From NCBI GenBank assembly GCA_947505915.1, contig CANNNH010000039.1:1-10569 (forward strand): a DNA stretch of 10,569 nt, in the 5' to 3' direction. This DNA comes from Comamonadaceae bacterium (lineage in GTDB: Bacteria; Pseudomonadota; Gammaproteobacteria; Burkholderiales; Burkholderiaceae). Positions 6,148-10,569 of the stretch are shown piece after piece. Numbering within the stretch: position 1 is the first letter of the stretch; each line of letters begins with the position of its first letter. The position numbers and the translations under genes were made by a program. The notes under the pieces were generated by a model, which ran no database searches, was not told where the DNA came from, and saw only the letters and a list, made by a program, of their open reading frames with translations.

Positions 6148-6525
6148 ATGAATTTGATCCAAACTTTGGAGCAAGAAGAAATTGCTCGACTCGGCAAAAT
6201 CATTCCCGCGTTTTCACCTGGTGATACTGTGATCGTCAGCGTCAACGTGGTCGAGGGCAGCCGCAAGCGGGTCCAGGCTTACGAAGGCGTGGTGATTGCC
6301 AAGCGCAACCGAGGCCTCAACAGCGGCTTTACCGTGCGCAAAATCTCCAGCGGTGAAGGCGTGGAGCGTACCTTTCAAACCTACAGCCCATTGATCGCCA
6401 GCATCGAAGTCAAGCGCCGTGGTGATGTACGCCGTGCCAAGTTGTACTACTTGCGTGAACGCAGTGGCAAATCTGCCCGCATCAAAGAAAAGCTCGTTCA
6501 CCGCGCTTCTGCCCCCAAGGCATAA
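6148..6525 (+). CDS. rplS: Large ribosomal subunit protein L19 (bL19)
   Basis: L19 sits at the 30S-50S interface of the ribosome. The 125-residue protein matches the family throughout: [10 protein letters not shown] (19-28), [19 protein letters not shown] (36-54), [15 protein letters not shown] (67-81) and a basic [20 protein letters not shown] segment (105-124 region). The ATG at 6148 is preceded by AGAGG at 6138-6142, 5 nt away. The open frame continues upstream to 6103 but starts there inside the GC-rich palindrome and lacks family similarity. This is the last gene of the rpsP operon, closed by a strong terminator. Confidence 0.97.
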   Translation: MNLIQTLEQEEIARLGKIIPAFSPGDTVIVSVNVVEGSRKRVQAYEGVVIAKRNRGLNSGFTVRKISSGEGVERTFQTYSPLIASIEVKRRGDVRRAKLYYLRERSGKSARIKEKLVHRASAPKA

Positions 6526-6547
6526 AACCCGGCCCTGTCGCCGCACG

Positions 6548-6580
6548 AACCGCCCTTTGCCATGCAGTGGGCGGTTTTTT
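6548..6580 (+). terminator. Intrinsic terminator of the rpsP-rplS operon
   Basis: AACCGCCC (6548-6555) pairs perfectly with GGGCGGTT (6569-6576), with a loop that can add TGC/GCA pairs inside, followed by TTTT to 6580 (six T in all). It begins 22 bp after the rplS stop. This is the clearest terminator in the window. Confidence 0.88.
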
Positions 6581-6596
6581 GTTGAAGACTCAGACC

Positions 6597-7283
6597 TTGA
6601 CGACGCCGCTGTCAAAACTGCCGGGCTTTGATGCCCAACAGGCCCCGGTCTTGTCGATCGATACCCATTTGCCTGCGGTGCCCCATGAGCGCATGCAAGA
6701 ACTGGCTTTGCGGGCACGCTTCATGGCCCCCCCAGTTTGGCAACCTGAATTTGTTCAAGAGCGTGCTTACCTGGATCGGCCCATGGCGCGCGCGGCGGTG
6801 CTGTTGGGCTTGGTCATGCGCGATGAACCCATGGTTTTGCTGACGCGCCGTGCTATGCACATGTCCACCCATTCGGGGCAGGTGGCTTTCCCCGGTGGCA
6901 AAGTCGACCCCCAAGACCCAGATGTGCGGCATACCGCTTTGCGTGAAGCGCACGAGGAGGTGGGTTTGAACCCGGCATGGGTCCAGGTGTTGGGGGAGCT
7001 GCCCACCTACACCACGGGCTCGGCCTTTGTCATCACGCCTGTGGTGGGCTTGGTTGACCCGGGGTTTGAGGCCGTCCCCAATCCCAGCGAGGTGGCACAG
7101 GTTTTTGAAGTGCCCTTGTCATTTTTAATGAACCCCGCCCACCATCGGCGCCATGCCCATGAAGCGCAGGGTGTTCGCCGTGAGTGGTACTCCATGCCCT
7201 ACAGCCAAGGTGAGCATGAACATTTCATTTGGGGTGCCACAGCGGGCATGTTGCGTAACTTTTATCGCTTTTTATCGGTCTGA
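6597..7283 (+). CDS. Nudix hydrolase, CoA pyrophosphatase type (NudL-like)
   Basis: A 228-residue Nudix protein that probably splits coenzyme A or related compounds to 3',5'-ADP and 4'-phosphopantetheine. The CoA-specific upstream motif LLTRRAMHMSTHSGQVAFPGG (about 81-101) precedes a Nudix box GKVDPQD-(8)-REAHEEVGL (101-124). This box has Asp in place of the first Glu and one extra residue, the same variant form I recall for Escherichia coli NudL (GAVDDTD...). The C-terminal FIWGATAGMLR (210-220) is also NudL-like. The start is uncertain. No ATG precedes the conserved N-terminal region (FDAQQAPVLSIDTHLPAVP). TTG at 6597 is chosen because GAAGA (6584-6588) lies 8 nt upstream; TTG 6582 is an alternative. 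GTG 6567 lies inside the terminator stem and is rejected. The symbol is left blank because the substrate is inferred. Confidence 0.88.
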   Translation: MTTPLSKLPGFDAQQAPVLSIDTHLPAVPHERMQELALRARFMAPPVWQPEFVQERAYLDRPMARAAVLLGLVMRDEPMVLLTRRAMHMSTHSGQVAFPGGKVDPQDPDVRHTALREAHEEVGLNPAWVQVLGELPTYTTGSAFVITPVVGLVDPGFEAVPNPSEVAQVFEVPLSFLMNPAHHRRHAHEAQGVRREWYSMPYSQGEHEHFIWGATAGMLRNFYRFLSV

Positions 7284-7286
7284 ACC

Positions 7287-7319
7287 GGGCCCATCTCAGG
7301 CCCCCGTTATGATGGGCCC
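7287..7319 (+). promoter_or_regulatory. Perfect 9-bp inverted repeat and candidate -10 abutting the CobD/CbiB-family start codon
   Basis: GGGCCCATC (7287-7295) and GATGGGCCC (7311-7319) are exact reverse complements with a 15-nt spacer; the right arm ends one base before the ATG at 7320. TATGAT (7308-7313), a -10-like hexamer, straddles the right arm and ends 6 nt before the ATG, the spacing expected for a leaderless transcript. There is no Shine-Dalgarno sequence and no T tract. Confidence 0.5.
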
Positions 7320-8300
7320 ATGAGCTTTATCGCCCTCATGTTTGCATTGATCTTGGAGCAAGTTCGCCCCCTGTCAGAAAAGGGTTGGGTGCAAACAGGT
7401 TTGCGTGCCTGGATCACTTGGGTGTGCCGCGCCTTGGACATGGGACAAAGTCAACGCGCCTGGGTGGTTTGGTTGATTGCGGTGGCGACGCCCACCCTGA
7501 TCAGTTGGTTGATCTACGGTTTGTTGATGTGGTGGGTCGGTTGGCCCGTGGCCGTGCTGTGGAGCATGGTGGTGCTTTATGTCACCCTCGGGTTTAGACA
7601 ATTCAGCCATCACTTCACCGACATCCGCGTGGCTTTGGAGGCGGGTGATGAGGTCTTGGCGCGCCAACTGTTTGCAGACTGGCACCAAGTTGACGCCATG
7701 GACTTGCCGCGCAGTGAAATGGTGCGCCATGTCATTGAACATGCGCTGATTGCCGCTCACCGGCATGTGTTCGGCGTCCTGGCCTGGTTTTCCGTGGGGG
7801 CTGCATTGGGGCTGGGCCCTGCGGGTGCCGTCTTGTACCGCATGAGCCAATACGCCATGGCCGTCAAACCGCAAAAAACCGGCAACCCAACGGACGTGCT
7901 CCAAGGCGTGAGCGAAGCCTTGTACCAGGTCACCCAACGCGCCTGGCATGCGATCGATTGGGTGCCCGCAAGGCTGACTGCTTTGTTTTTTGCCGTCGTG
8001 GGCAATTTTGAAGAAGCCATTGATTGTTGGCGCCAACATGCCAGCCGTTACCCGGGCGACAACGACGGTACCTTGATCGCTGCCACCGCAGGTGCACTCA
8101 ATGTTCAATTGGGTGGCGCGCAATTGGGTGGAAAAAATGAAACCTTGGGCGAAGAGGGCGACCCACCGTTCAGCGAAAGCCTGCCTGGGCGTGAACCTGA
8201 GTTGGGCCACATGCGCAGCTTGGTGGGTTTGGTTTGGCGCACCGTGGTGTTGTGGTTGGTGTTGCTGTCTTTGCTCAGCCTGGCCCGATTGCTGGGTTAA
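7320..8300 (+). CDS. CobD/CbiB-family integral membrane protein (role unknown)
   Basis: A 326-residue inner-membrane protein resembling the CobD/CbiB family, whose known members make adenosylcobinamide phosphate, and also the related AmpE proteins. The N-terminus MSFIALMFALILEQVRPL is typical of the betaproteobacterial members. Hydrophobic segments lie at about 47-92 (two helices), 150-175 and 305-325. The family-like block IDWVPARLTALFFAVVGNF (about 215-235) is followed by ATAGALNVQLGG (about 255-266). A 15-bp imperfect duplication gives QLGGAQLGG there. The CbiB SPNAG-type motif is not evident (YPGDNDG in its place), and no other cobalamin gene is nearby, so a cobalamin role is doubtful. 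The gene is 36 bp after the Nudix gene. The ATG at 7320 is supported by the N-terminal match but has no ribosome-binding site. Confidence 0.85.
   Translation: MSFIALMFALILEQVRPLSEKGWVQTGLRAWITWVCRALDMGQSQRAWVVWLIAVATPTLISWLIYGLLMWWVGWPVAVLWSMVVLYVTLGFRQFSHHFTDIRVALEAGDEVLARQLFADWHQVDAMDLPRSEMVRHVIEHALIAAHRHVFGVLAWFSVGAALGLGPAGAVLYRMSQYAMAVKPQKTGNPTDVLQGVSEALYQVTQRAWHAIDWVPARLTALFFAVVGNFEEAIDCWRQHASRYPGDNDGTLIAATAGALNVQLGGAQLGGKNETLGEEGDPPFSESLPGREPELGHMRSLVGLVWRTVVLWLVLLSLLSLARLLG
8106..8131 (+). repeat. In-frame 11-bp direct repeat with 15-bp period
   Basis: CAATTGGGTGG occurs at 8106-8116 and 8121-8131, separated by CGCG, so the period is exactly five codons. It encodes QLGGA-QLGGK in a loop of the CobD/CbiB-family protein. 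A slippage duplication is the simplest origin. Confidence 0.7.
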
Positions 8301-8340
8301 TCGCTCTTCAACCCATATCAGCGCAACCTCACGGCCTGCA
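8301..8340. other. Convergent gap between the CobD/CbiB-family gene and rsgA
   Basis: The 40-bp gap holds no strong terminator. TGGGTT (8293-8298) can pair with AACCCA (8310-8315) around an 11-nt loop that includes the stop codon, but the stem is only 6 bp and lacks a T tract. It may be a weak bidirectional transcription-end element. Confidence 0.3.
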
Positions 8341-9225
8341 TCATGTGGTGGGGCTGAGTTGGGCAAACAAGCGTTGGTAAATTTGGTACCTGCTGGCATC
8401 GATCAGGCCCTGCTCCAAGGCTGAGCGCACACCACAACCCGGCTCATGCAGGTGGGTGCAGTTGTAGAACTTGCAGTCTCCCAGTTGTGCGCGCATATCG
8501 GGCATGAAACCAGCCAACTCGCGCGCATCTAAGTGATGCAAGCCAAATTCTTGGAAACCCGGTGAGTCGATCAGGGCCGCGCCACGCTCCGCACCCAGCC
8601 AATACCAGTGCGTGCTGGTGGTGGTGTGCCGACCACTGTGCAAGGCCTTTGAAATTTCCCCAGTTGCCGCCTGAGCACTGGGCACCAAACGATTGACCAA
8701 GGTGCTCTTGCCTGCGCCTGAGGGTCCCAAAATCAAGGTGGTCTTGCCCTGCAATTGGGCCAATAGCTCATCCAAGCCCGCTCCGTTTTTCAGCGACAAG
8801 GCCAAGGTGCTTTCCCCCATTTGGCGATACGGCTCCAACCGTTGCCACGCCAGCGCAAACGCTGCACCCAGATCGGACTTGTTGACCACCAACAAGGGCG
8901 TGATGCCTTGCGCATGGCAAGCGATGAGCGCACGGGCCATTTGGTCTTGGGAAAAATCGGGCTCCGCTGCCACCAACACCAATACCTGATCCAGGTTGGC
9001 CGCAAACGACTTGGTGCGCATTTCATCTTGGCGATAAAGCAAATTGCGCCGAGTCTCTATGGCCTCGATGGTTCCTTCATCTTGGCTGGGCCGCCATTGC
9101 ACCCGGTCACCCACCACAGCGCTGTTTTTCTTGCCTCGGTGGTGGCAAATGCGGCGTTGGCCTTGGTCATCTTCCACCCAGCAATGGCGGCCATGGCTGG
9201 CCACCACCAGGCCGGACTGGTTCAT
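8341..9225 (-). CDS. rsgA: Ribosome small-subunit-dependent GTPase RsgA
   Basis: RsgA (YjeQ) is a circularly permuted GTPase that checks and completes 30S subunit assembly. The 294-residue protein starts with an OB-fold (GLVVASHGRHCWVED, 5-19; VVGDRVQW, 37-44). The GTPase motifs come in permuted order: G4 NKSD (115-118), G1 GPSGAGKST (167-175), G2-region HTTTSTHWYWL (200-210) and G3 DSPGFQEFGL (220-229). The C-terminal zinc knuckle is CKFYNCTHLHEPGC (251-264), with ligands Cys251, Cys256, His258 and Cys264. It is shorter than the Escherichia coli protein (about 350 residues), mainly at the N-terminus, which is common. The ATG at 9223-9225 overlaps the stop of the M48 peptidase gene (ATGA). 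An open frame to 9288 lies inside that gene. Translation is presumably coupled to the peptidase. Confidence 0.96.
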   Translation of the reverse strand: MNQSGLVVASHGRHCWVEDDQGQRRICHHRGKKNSAVVGDRVQWRPSQDEGTIEAIETRRNLLYRQDEMRTKSFAANLDQVLVLVAAEPDFSQDQMARALIACHAQGITPLLVVNKSDLGAAFALAWQRLEPYRQMGESTLALSLKNGAGLDELLAQLQGKTTLILGPSGAGKSTLVNRLVPSAQAATGEISKALHSGRHTTTSTHWYWLGAERGAALIDSPGFQEFGLHHLDARELAGFMPDMRAQLGDCKFYNCTHLHEPGCGVRSALEQGLIDASRYQIYQRLFAQLSPTT

Positions 9226-10478
9226 GCGCCCATGCGCGCCAATCGCTGGGCAGCGGGCGGGTGAGAGTGATAGAAAGCCACAAACCACGGGTCAGGTGTG
9301 AGCGTGGTGGCATTGTCTTGATAGAGTTTGAGCAAGGCGCTGGCCAATTGCGCCGAGCTGGCGTGTGCGCCTGCAAAGGCGTCGGCTTGAAATTCGCAGC
9401 GGCGTGAATGCAAGGCGGAAAGTGGGGACAGAAAAAACATCACCACCGGCATGCCCATCAGGAAAAGCAAGAGCGCAAGCGCTTGGTTGGTGCCGTCCAT
9501 GTGGGGTTGCACCCCCAAGCCAGTGAAAAACCAAGCTTGTTGGATCAACCACCCCAGCAAGGCAAATCCGAGCAGGCTTTGCACCGTTTGCAGCAGCATC
9601 ATTTGGGTGATGTGTTTGTGTTTGAAGTGGCCCAGCTCATGGGCCAAAACCGCTTCCATTTCATCGGCAGACAACTGCTCGAGCAAGGTGTCAAAAAACA
9701 CCACGCGTTTATGGGTGCCAAAACCTGTGAAAAATGCATTCGAGTGGGCCGATCGACGGCTGCCATCCATCACGTAAAAACCTTTGGCCGAAAACCCCGT
9801 GCGCTGCATCAATGCGGTAACCCGTTCCTCAAGTGCCGGGTCTTTCAAAGGGGTGAATTTGTTGAACAAGGGCATGATCCAATTGGGTGCAATCCACATC
9901 ACAAACAGTTGGTATACGGCCAGTGCGGCCCAAGCGTAAAACCACCACGCATCGCCGCCGACTTGCATCAGCCACAACACCAAGGCCAGGATCGGCAGCC
10001 CCAAGACCGCGCCCACAGCTATCCCTTTGGCCATGTCACTCCACCACAAGGCAGGGGTAGAGCGGTTGAAGCCAAAGCCTTGCTCCAAAACGAAAGTCTG
10101 GTACGCGGCCATGGGCAAATTGATCAAGCCACCGATCAATATGAAGCCCACGATCAACGCCAATTGCTGCATCAACCCAGTACCCAACCATGCCAACAGG
10201 GTTTGGTCCAGCCATTGGAGGCCGCCCAACAAGGTCCAGGCCAACAACAGCAACGCGTCCAAGGCCAAGTCGTACAAGGCCACGCGCGATTTGGCCAGCG
10301 TATAGTCCGCCGCCTTTTGGTGCGCGGGCAAGTCAATGCTGTTGGCAAAAGACGCAGGCACTTGGGCACGATGTTGTGCCACGCTTCGAACTTGGCGGGA
10401 CAGCAACCACAGTTTGGTCAGGGTGTTGAGCAGCAGGGCCAGGCCGAATGCCAAAGACATGAAAAGAGTTGCGTTCAT
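9222..10478 (-). CDS. M48-family membrane metallopeptidase (Ste24 / CAAX protease-like)
   Basis: A 418-residue inner-membrane zinc endopeptidase. The N-terminal half is the M48 N-domain with several hydrophobic helices (about 5-25, 67-90, 105-125, 155-175, 180-200). The catalytic part has NAFFTGFGTHKRVVFFDTLL (248-267), then AHELGHFKHKH (279-289) with zinc ligands His280 and His284 and catalytic Glu281. After two more hydrophobic stretches (295-325, 333-350) comes CEFQADAFA (361-369), where Glu362 is the third ligand. The C-terminus HSHPPAAQRL (404-413) is typical of the family. Bacterial relatives are thought to act in membrane-protein quality control; prenyl-CAAX processing is not expected in bacteria. 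The ATG at 10478 is chosen because it begins the hydrophobic N-terminus; an in-frame start 21 bp upstream exists. No Shine-Dalgarno sequence is visible. The gene is coupled to rsgA by ATGA and diverges from the next gene. Confidence 0.95.
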   Translation of the reverse strand: MNATLFMSLAFGLALLLNTLTKLWLLSRQVRSVAQHRAQVPASFANSIDLPAHQKAADYTLAKSRVALYDLALDALLLLAWTLLGGLQWLDQTLLAWLGTGLMQQLALIVGFILIGGLINLPMAAYQTFVLEQGFGFNRSTPALWWSDMAKGIAVGAVLGLPILALVLWLMQVGGDAWWFYAWAALAVYQLFVMWIAPNWIMPLFNKFTPLKDPALEERVTALMQRTGFSAKGFYVMDGSRRSAHSNAFFTGFGTHKRVVFFDTLLEQLSADEMEAVLAHELGHFKHKHITQMMLLQTVQSLLGFALLGWLIQQAWFFTGLGVQPHMDGTNQALALLLFLMGMPVVMFFLSPLSALHSRRCEFQADAFAGAHASSAQLASALLKLYQDNATTLTPDPWFVAFYHSHPPAAQRLARMGA

Positions 10479-10486
10479 GGCGGGCA

Positions 10487-10492
10487 AGTGTA
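10487..10492 (-). promoter_or_regulatory. Candidate -10 of the M48 peptidase gene
   Basis: The minus strand reads TACACT here, 8 nt before the ATG at 10478, with no Shine-Dalgarno sequence in between. This would give a leader of only a few bases. No clear -35 is visible, so the call is tentative. Confidence 0.3.
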
Positions 10493-10523
10493 GGCCCATT
10501 CAAATGGCTCGGGCATCTTGGGG

Positions 10524-10529
10524 GACAAT
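10524..10529 (+). promoter_or_regulatory. Candidate -10 of the rightmost plus-strand gene
   Basis: GACAAT ends 6 nt before the ATG at 10536, so transcription would start at or next to the A of the start codon (leaderless). No Shine-Dalgarno sequence or convincing -35 is present. The spacing equals that at 7308-7320. Confidence 0.4.
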
Positions 10530-10535
10530 CACGCC

Positions 10536-10569
10536 ATGAGCGAAAACAACCCTGACAGCCCGGCGCCCA
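10536..10569 (+). CDS. Start of a gene cut by the window end, possibly oligoribonuclease (orn)
   Basis: ATG at 10536 opens a frame reading MSENNPDSPAP to the end of the window. The polar, proline-rich start resembles the disordered N-terminal tail I recall for oligoribonuclease in Comamonadaceae, where orn often lies divergent to an M48 peptidase gene and near rsgA. The sequence in the window is too short to show any Orn motif, so the name rests on context only. Confidence 0.45.
   Translation, partial: MSENNPDSPAP

Noticed and set aside
7374..8399. Minus-strand ORF of 341 codons opposite the CobD/CbiB-family gene
   Set aside because: His/Gln/Pro-rich product with no recognisable motif. It is a shadow of a plus-strand gene with clear family similarity and typical codon bias.
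9408..10493. Plus-strand ORF of 361 codons opposite the M48 peptidase gene
   Set aside because: Product is extremely Gln/His-rich, as expected from the complement of a Leu/Trp-rich membrane-protein gene. The HELGH peptidase on the other strand is the real gene.
1..10569. CRISPR arrays, tRNA/rRNA genes, insertion sequences, prophage or defence genes
   Set aside because: No regularly spaced repeats, no cloverleaf or rRNA-like stretches and no transposase, integrase, nuclease or toxin motifs were seen. All substantial ORFs belong to housekeeping or common families.

Overview
The window looks like a chromosomal core region of a betaproteobacterium, most likely Burkholderiales in or near the Comamonadaceae. 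The evidence is moderate-to-high GC, the gene order hda / HAD hydrolase / pcnB / folK, the order rpsP-rimM-trmD-rplS followed by a NudL-type Nudix gene and a CobD/CbiB-family gene, and an adjacent opposite-strand rsgA / M48 peptidase pair. This placement comes from recalled gene order and protein character, not from a search. I see no tRNA, rRNA, CRISPR, insertion sequence, phage or toxin-antitoxin genes, and nothing that looks like a novel defence or mobile system. Gene density is high and nearly every ORF belongs to a known family.

Layout. (1) Positions 1-3228, plus strand: the 3' part of hda (DnaA inactivation), a HAD-IB phosphatase-like gene, pcnB (poly(A) polymerase) and folK (folate synthesis), closely packed or overlapping and probably cotranscribed. 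(2) Positions 3299-4278, minus strand: a GNAT acetyltransferase and a small TM2-like membrane protein joined by an ATGA overlap. They converge on folK and diverge from rpsP. (3) Positions 4286-6580, plus strand: the classic trmD operon, rpsP-rimM-trmD-rplS, encoding two ribosomal proteins, a 30S maturation factor and the tRNA m1G37 methyltransferase. It has a consensus -10 at its head, a hairpin between rpsP and rimM, a possible extra promoter at the trmD end, a structured rplS leader and a strong intrinsic terminator. (4) Positions 6597-8300, plus strand: a CoA-pyrophosphatase-like Nudix protein and a CobD/CbiB-family membrane protein. (5) Positions 8341-10478, minus strand: an M48 (Ste24-like) membrane metallopeptidase translationally coupled to rsgA, a ribosome-assembly GTPase. 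(6) Positions 10536-10569, plus strand: the first codons of a further gene, possibly orn.

Functionally the region is dominated by translation and RNA metabolism (S16, L19, RimM, TrmD, RsgA, PcnB, perhaps Orn) plus replication control (Hda). The points worth a second look are regulatory. Several genes have a -10-like hexamer 6-9 nt before the ATG and no Shine-Dalgarno sequence, suggesting leaderless or very short-leader mRNAs. The same 10-mer GGGATATAAT occurs at the head of the rpsP operon and at the trmD stop codon. Hairpins sit at rpsP/rimM, before rplS, and directly against the CobD/CbiB-family start codon.
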